From Streptomyces sp. NRRL S-1022 (GTDB lineage Bacteria > Actinomycetota > Actinomycetes > Streptomycetales > Streptomycetaceae): 31,681 bases of DNA. The stretch is from contig NZ_JOIU01000046.1 in the NCBI RefSeq assembly GCF_000720135.1, positions 1-31,681 on the forward strand, written 5' to 3'. Position numbers and translations under genes: made by a program. The notes below the pieces were generated by a model. It saw only the letters and a list, made by a program, of their open reading frames with translations. It searched no databases and had not been told where the DNA came from. Below are positions 1 through 8,396 of this stretch, piece after piece; within the stretch, counting starts at the first letter, position 1, and each line of letters starts with the position of its first letter.

Positions 1-61
1 CCTGCTCGATGAAGCCGAAGCCCTTTTCCGCGTTGAACCACTTCACGGTACCAGCAGCCAT
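1..61 (-). CDS. Cold-shock domain protein, N-terminal fragment
   Basis: The minus strand reads MAAGTVKWFNAEKGFGFIEQ from an ATG at 61 and runs off the left edge after 20 codons. GTVKWFNAEKGFGFI is the first beta-strand and RNP1 region of bacterial cold-shock proteins (usually 65-70 aa), small single-stranded nucleic-acid chaperones of the cytoplasm. A good ribosome-binding site (AAGGAG, complement of 69-74) lies 7 nt before the start. No other gene start is seen for several hundred bases upstream, so a long untranslated leader, common for this family, is possible. The family call is firm; which paralogue it is cannot be told. Confidence 0.93.
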   Translation of the reverse strand, partial: MAAGTVKWFNAEKGFGFIEQ

Positions 62-1113
62 GTCATATCTCCTTTGGGGCAGTGCATCGGCGTCCGCACT
101 GCACGGACACCGTGTCGCCGCGATGATTGCCCCGCCCGGAAATGACCGGAAATACAAAAGCGCTCCCGACCGGCAGAAGCCTGGCGGAGGCACTTGAAGT
201 TTCGGGAACCACAACTGCAACTGAGATAGACAGTAGCACGCCGGAGCGGCCCGTGTGCGGTGGATAATTCCACTCTGCTCTTCGCGGCAAAAACTCCCAC
301 CGCACGGCCCCGCAAAATCTGATCCCTCGGGAACAGATATTGATTCACTCGGAGTTCAACGTCTCAGGAAGAGTTGCCAACCGGCACGCTGCGCGACGGC
401 TGGAGCAAAGCCGCTGCCGCCCAGGAAATGCAGCTTCGAGACTGTGGGGATGACCACGCAGCGGCTGCCGTTCCCGGTCCCGGATCTGTGTCTGCCGAGT
501 GACCGGCAGATCCCGCGAAAGTCATCCTGCGGGAGTTCGACAGTGCCGGCACGTGCTGGGTGAGTGCGCTGCAGCCCCCCTCGCCGCCTTCGGCACCGGG
601 ATGGACGACGACACCGCCGGCCCGGCCGTTCCCGCCCCCCGACGGCGAAGCACAGCTGTGAGTGAGATGCCCGCCGACACGAGGCGCACTCCTTCTGGGC
701 ATCACCGTGCTCGTGACCGTCCGACACCGCATCCAGGCCGTCGGCTCTTCCTTCCGCCTCACCAACTATTGACGGCACCCTTGCCGTCCTCCGCTACTGA
801 GCTCGGGCACCGCATCGGCGCGAGGCGGCCAGGCACTGGGATCGCAGCACTGATCGGGACGACCGAAAGCCAGCCAGGTGCCCATCACCCTGCTGTCTGT
901 CCATGGTTGGCGTGGTCTTATCCGTCGATGCACCTGCCGGCAGGACGGCAGGCTGCGTCGTGTAAGCGGATTGCCTCCTCGCGGCAGATCCGCGATTCCG
1001 TGAGCACGGTGGCTGAGGCGGCGTACGGCGTCGGTGCAGCCCAGTGCGTTGACGCCTTCTGCGACCGCGGTGCCCTGTTCGCCGAGAGCCAGGTCCGACC
1101 CGGCACACACGCA
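62..1113. other. Gene-poor stretch upstream of the cold-shock gene
   Basis: About 1 kb with no convincing coding region. Several open frames exist on both strands (longest about 216 codons at 499-1149, plus), but they overlap one another, have Arg/Pro/Ser-rich low-complexity translations and no recognisable motif, as expected for random reading of GC-rich DNA. The part nearest the cold-shock gene (62 to about 300) is probably its leader and promoter. The rest may be degraded sequence; I see nothing specific in it. Confidence 0.5.
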
Positions 1114-1143
1114 GTGAAGGCCCGGTGGATACCGGGCCTTCAC
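1114..1143 (-). terminator. Hairpin terminator of the tRNA-fMet gene
   Basis: Perfect inverted repeat: 13-bp arms at 1114-1126 and 1131-1143 around a 4-nt loop, beginning 7 nt beyond the 3' end of the minus-strand tRNA. There is no strong U tract, which is usual for Streptomyces terminators. Position and perfection make transcription termination of the tRNA the likely role. Confidence 0.85.
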
Positions 1144-1150
1144 GTTTGAG

Positions 1151-1224
1151 TAGCGGGGACAGGATTTGAACCTGCGACCTCTGGGTTATGAGCCCAGCGA
1201 GCTACCGAGCTGCTCCACCCCGCG
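1151..1224 (-). tRNA. tRNA-fMet (anticodon CAU), initiator
   Basis: The complement folds as a 74-nt cloverleaf without encoded CCA: acceptor CGCGGGG paired to CCCCGC, D arm with AGCTCGGTAGCT, anticodon stem GGGCTCATAACCC with CAT, and T arm GCAGG-TTCAAAT-CCTGT. Two initiator hallmarks are visible: an unpaired first acceptor position (C1 opposite U72) and consecutive G-C pairs closing the anticodon stem. It charges formyl-methionine for translation start. It stands alone, followed by its own terminator. Confidence 0.96.
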
Positions 1225-2284
1225 TCGGTACGGTGAACTGTACGGCACCGATCGGAATCGGCCCAATCGACTTTCGCCGGCGCTCGGAGCGGGCCCGATT
1301 GCTCATGATCGAACGACATGGCCACTGCTCACCCGGTCTGGATCTGGATCGTGAGTTCGAGTGCCGCTGGAGTACGGGCGCACCTGGAGAAGTCTTCACG
1401 AACTGGTCGGCGTGCTGGTCCAGGCCGGGCAGGTGTAACCTCCATGCGCCTTTCCGTGCAAAGCCCCCGCTGTCAAAGACGAGCAGGCTCACCGTGCCGG
1501 CCGAGGCAACCGGTGCGCTTCATGCAGCACCTGGCGCTGTGGGAAGCCCCCGCACTTGGCGGCGAACGGCCCGAGACCACCTGGCTGGAGCACGTCGCCG
1601 ACGAGCAGTACCGAGCCAAGCGCACCTCGAGCCACTGACTGACTCCACACGTCAAGGGAGCACCACGCATGCCGACCACGATGACCGCTCTGTTCGGCGG
1701 CACGGGCCCCGACTGGGCACTCCGCCACGTCCTCGTCCCCGAACCGAGTTGACTCTTCGGCCACTCGTGACCGGCCTTGACGGACAGCCGCATGGCCCGC
1801 CCTACATGTGAGCGTCACGGCCGACAGCCCTTTCCTCCTGCTGGGGTGGAACCCAGCCACACCGACTCGCTGGCAGGGTGCAGCCTGTTCACTGGAGACG
1901 CCGAGCTCGGACTCGCCTGTCGGCGGGGCCAGGTATCGCCTCAGACACGTCCAGAGGCGTTCGACTTTGCGCAGGCGAAGGCCACGACTACTGGTCGCGG
2001 AGGGCTCCGGGCTGTATCTACCGTAAGACGCGTGTCATCACTGCGCCCTCTCGTCGAGTGCTCGGTGGAGGAGAACCCGAGAGCCACGGTGCCACCGCCG
2101 GAGCTGCAGCGCACCCGCTCGGAAGCCCCCGCCGGCCGCGTCTGCAGGGGCTTGCCGTCGAACGCCTCTCTCACAGGCGCTGTCACACGTCTGTCACCAA
2201 CTACGCCGACTCCCCCGGACCGCGATGCCCTGACCTGCCATTGCGCACCCGCCCTGGACTGACGTGGACGCCCGAAGACGGTCT
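1225..2284. other. No supportable gene; apparently degraded DNA
   Basis: About 1.06 kb without a convincing gene. Open frames of 60-210 codons occur in several registers but contradict each other and show no family motifs. A short plus-strand frame starting at 1669 with a fair ribosome-binding site (MPTTMTALFGGTGPDW...) stops after 27 codons and may be the head of a decayed gene. Presence of a pcaD scrap directly downstream supports the idea that this is a decayed region. Confidence 0.45.
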
Positions 2285-2398
2285 CTACAACCTGTGCCAG
2301 GTGGTGCCCAGTGAGGGACCCAGGATCAGGACCGGAGCGTCTTCTGGCCCGTCGAAGCGGTATTGCAGGGTGTTCCGTACGGGTTCTTCGATGTGCAC
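2285..2398 (-). pseudogene. pcaD: 3-oxoadipate enol-lactonase (PcaD-like) N-terminal fragment
   Basis: The minus strand encodes RNTLQYRFDGPEDAPVLILG followed by PSLGTTWH, which I recognise as the first beta-strands and oxyanion-hole region of actinobacterial PcaD (an alpha/beta hydrolase that opens 3-oxoadipate enol-lactone in the protocatechuate branch of the beta-ketoadipate pathway). The match stops after Trp-His; a TAG follows two codons later at 2285-2287, so only about 35 of about 250 or more residues remain. No other pca gene is nearby. The assignment rests on my memory of the family sequence and the scrap is short. Confidence 0.55.
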
Positions 2399-2757
2399 GC
2401 CTGACCGTGAGGACAGTGCGTCCTCCCGGCTCCCGCACCCTCCCAATCCCCGCGCCGCACAGCTTCCTACCCTCGGCACGGTTTCCAGACGGTCTGGTTT
2501 GCAGCAAAGCGCGTAGTGCCGTCCCCCAAGGATCGGCATGCCGCACCTCAAAACCTTCCGGGATCACCGACGAACAGCCCGAACGCCACACGGCGGGCAA
2601 GCTCTGCCTTGCCTCGCAGGAGGGGAGACGTTGGCCGTAGCCTGGCCGCCCCTCCCCCGTTGCCGTCGCTGGTCCACAGCCAGCAGCCGGCCTCCGGGTC
2701 ACCTCCATTTCACTGCCATACGGCTGGGCGGGTCGCTCAATCGGCAGGCCGCCTGAG
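2399..2757. other. Spacer between the pcaD scrap and integrase remnant
   Basis: No gene or clear motif. Integrating elements of this integrase type often keep attP just beyond the integrase stop codon, so this is where an attachment site would be expected, but I found no copy here of the tRNA-fMet 3' end or any other recognisable tRNA 3' half. Confidence 0.4.
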
Positions 2758-3395
2758 TCACGCTTGCCCCTCCGTCGCAGCACCGTGCAGGCCGTCCCAC
2801 GTTGTGGCGGCTCCGCGGAGGTCCTCCACGTCCGGCTTCACGTACCACTTCTTGGTGGTCTTGACGTTCGTGTGTCCGGACCACCGGGCAAGGATGTGAT
2901 CCAGCACGCCTTTGTTGGCGAGGTATGTGAGGCAGGAGGAGCGAGCGTCGTAGAGGCGCACTCTGCGGAGTTCAAGGATCTCCATGAGCCGGTAAGCGCG
3001 TCTGCGGAGCTGCTTGATCGTGAAGGATTCCCCGGTCTCGTGCACCACGACGTATCCGGAGTCCGAGTAAGCCTCACCGAGGACGAGCTTCTCCTTGGCT
3101 TGGAGAGCCCTGAACGACTTGAGGGCAGCCAGCACCGGTGCCGGCGAAGGAAGATCCCGTTCCCCAGCCAGGGACTTGGTGTCCTTCTCCACAACGTACC
3201 GATTTCCCATCATCGTCCGCGTGTTGGCTATGGTGATCGTGGCGGCCTCCAAGTCCACGTCTTCCCATCGGAGTCCGCAGACTTCAGCCGGACGTAGACC
3301 CATGAGGGACAGCAAGAGGGCAGCGTAGAGCCGTTCTGTCCGGACACCGTGAATGAACGTCTGAATCTCCTGGACGTTCCACGGCACCCGTACCG
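2758..3395 (-). pseudogene. Tyrosine recombinase (integrase), C-terminal catalytic half
   Basis: About 212 codons end at TGA 2758-2760. They cover the catalytic domain of an actinobacterial phage/ICE-type tyrosine integrase: box I arginine in LMGLRPAEVCGLRWEDVD, a YDAR segment where HxxR is usual, then WSGHTNVKTTKKWYVKP with the late His and nucleophilic Tyr. Upstream, near 3395, the match ends where an IS3-type orfB begins on the other strand, so the arm-binding and core-binding domains (about half of a 400-aa protein) are missing. The frame stays open further upstream (to 5028), but that part is a read-through of unrelated sequences. It is a remnant of an integrated element and should be inactive. 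Confidence 0.85.
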
Positions 3396-3657
3396 CATCT
3401 CTTGCTGCGCGTTGGGCGTGAGTGAGTCGTGGTTCTACAAGCACCACAACCGGCGGCTCACCAGCCAGGAGGTCCGTCGTCAGCAGCTGATGGAGGTGGT
3501 GAACGCGGAGTTCGCCAAGTCGGGCGGCACCTACGGTGCCCCGAAGATCTGGATCTCGCTGGTGCGGCAGGGCTGGCGGGTGTCGGTGAACACCATCACC
3601 AAGCTCATGGCCGAACTCGGCCTGACTGCCCGCAAGGTCCCCCGCCGACGGGGGCTG
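3395..3657 (+). pseudogene. IS3-family orfB transposase fragment
   Basis: The plus strand encodes RISCCALGVSESWFYKHHN, then the GTYGAPKIW, WRVSVNTITKLMAELGL and ARKVPRRRG segments, the N-terminal HTH_21-type region of IS3-family OrfB. Only about 87 of about 290 residues survive; the DDE catalytic core is absent. Its left end abuts the truncated integrase and its right end the PAS-protein remnant, so it marks an insertion or recombination scar. No terminal inverted repeat was identified. Confidence 0.8.
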
Positions 3658-4395
3658 CCGATACGGGCCGAGCCATTGGTCACCATGCGCAGGCACTGCT
3701 GGGCCCGGTCGGCCCTTCTGGCCGCCTCGTACCGGTCGGTGACATCCACCACCACATTGGCGATGACCAGCGCCTTCCCGTGCTGGTCCTCCAGCCGCTG
3801 CCCAGGCCCGATCGCTTTCCGGGTCGGCGCGTGTGCGGCCCACCAGTTGCTCGTCCACCGCGGGGACTCCAGACACCAGAACTTGACGCATTTCTGCCTC
3901 TGCGGCCTGGAAGGGCGCACCAGGCAGGCTCTCGGCGAATCGGTGTCCTACGTGGTCAGCCTCAGGTAGGGCGTGCATCGCCGCCAGGACAGGGTTGATC
4001 TCCACATATCGTAGGTCGGTGTCGAGGATCGCCAGACCGATCGGCGCCTGGGTGACCAGCCGGGTGGACAGCGCCACCTTGCGCTCCACCTGCCGCAACG
4101 TGGACCGGTCGGTCGCCAGCCTCAGAGCGTGGTGGTCGCCGACGTTGTCCGTCAGCCGCATGTTGCGGAACTCGACCATCCGGATGCTGCCGTCCTTGTG
4201 CCGGATGGGGAAGGCGCCAGCCCAGCCTCGGCTGGGCTCCATCACCTGAGCGAAAAGCGTGATCGCCGCAACCTGGTGCTCCGGGTGCAGGAGGAGCGGC
4301 GCTGCGTATTGCCCGAGCGCCTCACGCCGTCGGCCTCCAGCAGCACCGCGGCGACATCCAGTAGATCCATCAAGCCGCTCGGCCCGTGGCGGCGT
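3657..4395 (-). pseudogene. PAS-domain regulator (SpoIIE-phosphatase type) remnant, frameshifted
   Basis: Read on the minus strand from about 4395: LMDLLDVAAVLLEADG, then in another frame ALGQYAAPLLLHPEHQ, VMEPSRGWAGAFPIRHKDGS, RMVEFRNMRLTDN, LVTQAPIGLAILDTDLRYVE, and after a further frameshift near 3835 VVVDVTDRYEAARRADRAQQ and VTNGSARIG. This is the tandem-PAS front half of Streptomyces PAS/GAF/SpoIIE serine phosphatases, which regulate anti-sigma-factor partners. At least two frameshifts and truncation at both ends (the GAF and PP2C-like phosphatase parts are absent) make it a pseudogene. Assignment to the SpoIIE group is from memory of that architecture; PAS itself is clear. Confidence 0.75.
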
Positions 4396-4432
4396 CCTGC
4401 ATGTTGCCGTCCGGCGGGCGCTCGGCCATCGA

Positions 4433-5461
4433 AGTGCGGCACCGCGTCGGTCGGGGTGGCCCGGCAGTACTGCGGAGCGTTGGGCAAGCGGGCGAACTGC
4501 CAGGTCGCGGTCAGCGTCCACGCGGCCACCGACACGGCCTCGTGCCCGCTGGAGTGGGAGCTGTTCCTGCCCGGGGAATGGATACATGACGACGGTCGGC
4601 GCCGCCGGGCCGGGATACCCGACGAGGTCGGGCATGTATCCAAGACACACCTGGCTCTGGGGCTGCTGGACCGGCTGGCCGCGCAGGGCCTGACCGTGCC
4701 GGTGATCGTGGCCGACGCCGGCTATGGCCGCAGCGTCTCCTTCCGCCTCGCGCTGGAGGAACGCGGCTGGTCCTACGTCATGGCCGTCGACCCGAAAGAG
4801 ATCGCGCGGCCTGCCGACGCCGAGCCGTATCAGCCGGCTTACGGCGGACTGGGACCGCCGACCCTGCCCAGATACCGTCAGGCGCCCCGCTCGCTGCCCG
4901 GCCTGGTTGCCGAGGCCGCCGTGTTCGAGGAAGTCACCTGGCGGCAAGGCAGCAAGGGCATGATGAGCTCGCACTTCGCCGTTCTCCAGGTGCGGCCCTC
5001 GGGCAAGGAAGCCTCCCGCACCGCTCACGAGCAGCTGGCGGACGCAACCGGTGGGACGGTGTGCTGCCGCTGCGGACGCTGCTGGTCGAACAGCCCGAAC
5101 AAGCCGACGAGCCGACCGGCTACTGGATGACCAACCTGCCCGCCACCACCCCCATCGCCGATCTGGTGCGGTGGGCGAAGATGCGCTGGCGGATCGAGCA
5201 CGACTACCGCGAGCTCAAGCACGGCCTGGGCCTGGACCACTTCGAGGGCCGTACCTGGCGCGGCTGGCACCACCACGTCACCCTCGTCACCGCCGCCCAG
5301 GCCTTCCTCACCCTGCGGCGCCTCGACCCAAAAGTCCAAGTGCCGGCCTGACCCTCTACCAGGTCCTGGACACTCTTCAGGACCTGCTGAGGTGCTGGAC
5401 CGGCACCTGCCACACCTGCGGCCGACCCCTCACCACCAGCAGGACCAGACCCAGAACCTAA
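4433..5461 (+). pseudogene. IS701-family transposase, 5'-truncated and frameshifted
   Basis: The plus strand encodes SVGVARQYCGALGKRANCQV, WELFLPGEWIHD, VIVADAGYGRSVSFRLALEE and VMAVDPKEIA, continuing in a second frame from about 5037 (RNRWDGVLPLRTLLVEQP, YWMTNLPATTPI, KMRWRIEHDYRELKHGLGLD HFEGRTW) and a third from about 5345 (GLTLYQVLDTLQDLL, ending in a CxxC tail). These are the DDE core and C-terminal end of IS701-type transposases (about 400 aa in full), with the acidic residues ADAGYG and WRIEHDYRELK still present. The N-terminal third is missing and two frameshifts (about 5036 and 5340) break the frame. It sits directly left of the intact IS5 element. Confidence 0.82.
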
Positions 5462-5474
5462 CGAAGCACTACTA

Positions 5475-5494
5475 GGCAGTTTCGTTTGGATCAG
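5475..5494 (+). repeat. Left terminal inverted repeat of the IS5-family element
   Basis: Sequence ggcagtttcgtttggatcag; it matches the complement of 6354-6373 at 19 of 20 positions, differing only at the fourth base. The transposase reading frame begins inside it (TTG 5486). Confidence 0.93.
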
Positions 5495-6357
5495 CCGGTC
5501 GTTGGTCCGGTTGTGCCGTTGACTGACGCCCAGTGGGCGCGGATCGAGCCGTTACTTCCGGACCGGACACCGAAGCCAGGTGGCCGCTGGCGCGACCATC
5601 GTGAGGTGATCGACGCGATCGCCTACAAGTTCCAGACCGGCACACAGTGGGTGCACCTCTCGGAGAAGTACGGCAACTGGCGAGGCGCCTACAACCGGCT
5701 GCGGATGTGGGCGGTGGACGGCACCTGGGAGCGGGTGTTCACCGCCCTGGTGGCCCAGGCCGACGCGGACGAGGACCTGGACTGGGCCGTGTCGGTGGAC
5801 TCCACGGTCGTGCGGGCGCACCAGCACGCGGCCGGGGGACGCAAAAAGGGGCCCCGGTCGGCGAAGCCGGCGACCACGCCATCGGCCGCTCCCGCGGCGG
5901 ACTGACCACAAAGATCCACCTCGCGGCCGACGGCCGTTGCCGGCCCCTGGCCTTCCATCTCACCGTCGGCCAGGCCGGCGACGCACCTGCCTTCACCGAG
6001 GTGATGGCCCGCCTGCGCGTTCCCCGACAGCACGGTCGTCCGCGCACCAGGCCGGACCTGGTCCTGGCCAACAAGGCCTACTCCTCCCGCGAGATCCGCG
6101 ACCATCTACGCAGACGCGGTATCCGGGCGGTGATCCCTGAACGGGCCGACCAGCAGGCCAACCGGCGGCGGCGCGGACCGGTCGGTGGCAGACCGCCGGC
6201 CTTCGACCGGGAGGCGTACAAGCAGCGCAACACCGTCGAGCGGTGCATCAACCGCCTGAAGCAGTGGCGCGGCATCGCCACCCGCTACGAGAAGACCACG
6301 ACCATCTACCTTGCCGGACTCCACATCGCGGGCTTCTTCCTCTGGTCCTCCCGCTGA
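5486..6357 (+). CDS. IS5-family (IS427 group) transposase OrfAB via -1 frameshift
   Basis: The first frame (TTG 5486 to stop 5905) encodes VPLTDAQWARIEPLLPDRTP, the RW-DHR-VIDAI region, and the first DDE aspartate in VSVDSTVVRAHQHAAG. A run of five A and four G at 5843-5851 then allows a -1 shift into the second frame, giving GEAGDHAIGRSRGGLTTKIH and ending at 6357. Fused length is about 290 aa, normal for the group. The acidic Glu is present in NTVERCINRLKQWRG. The second catalytic position, usually ADK, reads LANKAYSS (AAC at 6070-6072), an Asp-to-Asn change expected to abolish catalysis. A start further in (GTG before PLTDAQW) is possible. Confidence 0.88.
5843..5851 (+). other. Probable programmed -1 frameshift site of the IS5 transposase
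   Basis: AAAAAGGGG; in the upstream frame it reads Lys-Lys-Gly. Slipping back one base joins the N-terminal DDE part to the downstream frame that carries GRSRGGLTTKIH. IS427-group elements commonly use such A/G runs. The slip itself has not been shown. Confidence 0.65.
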
Positions 6358-6373
6358 TCCAAACGAAACCGCC
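6354..6373 (-). repeat. Right terminal inverted repeat of the IS5-family element
   Basis: Sequence ctgatccaaacgaaaccgcc; the partner of the left repeat. The transposase stop codon (TGA 6355-6357) lies within it. It is followed by TA, the likely target duplication. Confidence 0.93.
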
Positions 6374-6375
6374 TA

Positions 6376-7470
6376 GAGGTGGTGCGGCACGCTGGGGGCA
6401 GTCGAGGCGTTCGCAGAAGCGGCAGCCCATGCCGATGGGAGTGGCGGCGGAGGCGTTGGTCAGGTCGAGGCCGTCGGAGTAGACGAGACGGTGGCGTGGC
6501 GGATCTCGCAGCCCAGGCCGATGGCGAAGGTCTTGCCGGGTTAACCCCAGCCGCCGCGGTGCCGGGTGACGGCTCGCGCAGTCCACAGGTAGCGCTGGCC
6601 GTCGGGCATCTCGGCGATCTGGAGGTGGATGCGGCCTGGGGCGGCGAACGCCTCGTAGATGTTCCGCAGCGGGCAGGTGCCGCCGGCCCGGGAGAAGTGG
6701 AAGGCGGTGGCCGACTGGCGTTTGGACATGTTGCCGGCGCGGTCGACGCATACGAAGGATAAGGGGACGCCTCGCAGGCGGGGGCCTTGGAGGGTGCTCA
6801 GGCGGTGGCAGACGGTCTCGTAGCCGAGGCCGTAGCGGTCGGTGAGGCGTTCGATGTCGTAGCGCACCTCTTCGGCGGCCGCGTGGAAGGTGCGGTACGG
6901 CAGGATCAGGGCCGCGGCGAAGTAGTTGGCGATGCCGATGCGGGCTAGGCGGTGGGCGGGTGAGCCGTGCTGGAAGTCCTCGGCGGCCTGACGGTCCAGT
7001 GCTTCGCTGTACTCGAGCAGAGCGAGCTGGGTCGCCATCCGGAAGGCTCGCTGGCCGACGCGCAGAAGGGTGGACATGCCGGTGCGGGTGGTTTCGTCGT
7101 AGCCGTGGAGGTGGTCGCCGGTGTCGGCCGAGAGGTGGATGCCGTGGGTCTTGGCCAGCCGGTTCGTCAGGGCCTGTACGACCTCGTCGGGCCGGATGCC
7201 GACCTTCTCGGCCAACCGCTCGGCCGGGAGGTCGATGTCGTGCAGGTAGTTCTGGCGGCCGTAGAAGAACTCCCGGATCTCCTCGTGGGGTGAGCGTGGT
7301 GTCTCCCCCGCCGGGTCGCGGCCGTCGGCTGTGCCGGTCAGGCGCTCGGTCAGCAGTTGGTTGCGGCGGCCCAGGCCGAGGAAAGCCTGCGCGACCTCGG
7401 GCAGCCGGGAGCCAGTTCGGCGAGGCGGTATTGCCGGTCGAGTCGTGGACGCAGTCGGTCCGGCGGTTCT
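6376..7470 (-). pseudogene. ScfR/RamB-type XRE regulator (DUF2083 end), frameshifted remnant
   Basis: The minus strand encodes PHEEIREFFYGRQNYLHDID, AEKVGIRPDEVVQALTNRLA, RLARIGIANYFAAALILPYR, YGLGYETVCHRLSTLQGP, SFVCVDRAGNMSKRQSATAF, LRNIYEAFAAPGRIHLQIAE, and after a stop at 6541 continues in another frame with RLVYSDGLDLTNASAATPIG and FCERLDCPQRAAPPL. This is the ImmA/IrrE-like and DUF2083 part of short-chain fatty-acyl-sensing regulators such as RamB (acetate/glyoxylate control). The N-terminal helix-turn-helix is missing or scrambled (another frameshift near 7410) and the extreme C terminus meets the IS5 element. Clearly non-functional. Confidence 0.8.
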
Positions 7471-7730
7471 CGCCCGTCCTTCGGCGACCGAGGTCAGCCG
7501 ACGGGCGGCGGTTACGGTATACCCCCATCGAGGACCTCTTTGGCCGTTTCGTGGTTGCCAGGGCCGACTGACGGCCTTTTCCAGAACCTTGCCGCCGCCG
7601 GGTCGGTCGAACGTGGCACTGCGGTACTCCCCCACCCCGTAGTCGGTGATCGCACTCGTCCAAAGAAGAGGTGACTTGACCTCAACTCCCCGGAGACCAG
7701 GAACTCCATTGCGTGGCCACGAATGGGGCG

Positions 7731-8193
7731 AGGCAACCGGCCCGTCACCGATCGACCGTGGGAAGACGGGCAGTAAGCACCACCTGATCTGCGACGGCAG
7801 AGGCACTCCGTTCAAGGTCATGACCACTGCGGCCAACGTCAACGACGTCACCCAGACCCTGGCCCTGGTCGACGGCATCCCACCCGTGCTGGCAAGCCCG
7901 GCCGCCCGCGGCGCCGGCCGGACACCGTGCTCGGCGACAAGGGCTACGACAGCAACCCCAACCGCCGTGAACTGCGCAGGCTCCGGATCCTGCCAGTGAT
8001 CTCCCGCAAGGGCGCCCCCAACATCCGGGGCCTGGCGAAGCTCCGCTATGTCGTCGAGCAGATCTTCTCGCTCATGCACCACTTCAAGCGCCTGGCCGTC
8101 CGCTGGGAACGACTCCTCGACCTGCACGACGCCCTCGTCTCCCTGGCCTGCGGCCTCATCTGCTGGAGACGCCCCAAGAAAGCCCGATCATGA
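7731..8193 (+). pseudogene. IS5-type transposase C-terminal part, frameshifted
   Basis: The plus strand encodes EATGPSPIDRGKTGSKHHLI, TTAANVNDVTQTLALVDGIP, then after a frameshift between about 7900 and 7930 VLGDKGYDSNPNRRELRR, LPVISRKGAPNIRGLAKLRY, VVEQIFSLMHHFKRLAVRWE and ALVSLACGLICWRR. These are the DDE Asp (GDKGYD) and Glu (VVEQ) motifs of a different IS5-family group from the element at 5475. The N-terminal half, including the first catalytic Asp, is absent. Its right end borders the biosynthetic cluster; the exact IS terminus (perhaps near 8200-8215) could not be fixed. Confidence 0.85.
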
Positions 8194-8396
8194 TCGTGTT
8201 ACGAGTTCTAAGAAACTGATCATTCAAAGCAGCTTGTGATATGGTGATTTCGATGGCGTGTTGCTAGTCGCTCAGTCGAATGTCGGGGCGAGCTGGTCGG
8301 TCTACGCCCGGTTTGCGACGGCCGCCCTCCGAGTCCGCACAGTCTTGTCACTGCCCTTAGTTCGACGTCAGGACCTTGAAGCACAAAGGAGACGGT
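8194..8396 (+). promoter_or_regulatory. Leader and promoter region of the ACP-methyltransferase pair
   Basis: About 200 bp between the IS remnant and the first cluster gene, with locally AT-richer sequence at 8205-8260. A -10-like hexamer TATGGT lies at 8240-8245, but no good -35 stands in front of it. The ribosome-binding site AAAGGAG is at about 8385-8391. A promoter here is inferred from gene orientation, not seen clearly. Confidence 0.35.

Larger units (their letters stand above)
5475..6373 (+). mobile_element. IS5-family insertion sequence, structurally complete (899 bp)
   Basis: Bounded by 20-bp terminal inverted repeats with 19/20 identity (5475-5494 and 6354-6373), both starting GGC, and flanked by TA dinucleotides at 5473-5474 and 6374-6375 that look like the target duplication of the IS427 subgroup. 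The interior is filled by one transposase made by frameshifting. It lies between the IS701-type remnant on the left and the 3' end of a ScfR-type remnant on the right. The preserved ends suggest recent arrival, but see the Asp-to-Asn change in the transposase. Confidence 0.92.

Noticed and set aside
499..1149. Plus frame of 216 codons between the cold-shock gene and the tRNA
   Set aside because: Overlaps the terminator, low-complexity Arg/Pro/Ser composition, competing frames on the other strand, no ribosome-binding site or family motif.
1669..1752. Short frame MPTTMTALFGGTGPDW... with a fair ribosome-binding site
   Set aside because: 27 codons only, no recognised family and no continuation in another frame that I could confirm; noted only as a possible decayed gene start.
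2720..2760. tRNA D-arm-like string gctcaatcggcaggc just beyond the integrase stop
   Set aside because: No matching acceptor, anticodon or T arm could be folded around it, so it is not called a tRNA or an attP remnant.
2758..5028. Open minus frame of 756 codons
   Set aside because: It strings together integrase, antisense of IS3 orfB, PAS pieces and antisense of IS701; only the first 212 codons from the 3' end are integrase. It is a chimeric read-through, not one protein.
6541..8127. Open minus frame of 528 codons
   Set aside because: Only the part below about 7410 is ScfR-type; the upstream part is antisense to an IS5 transposase. Annotated as a pseudogene instead.
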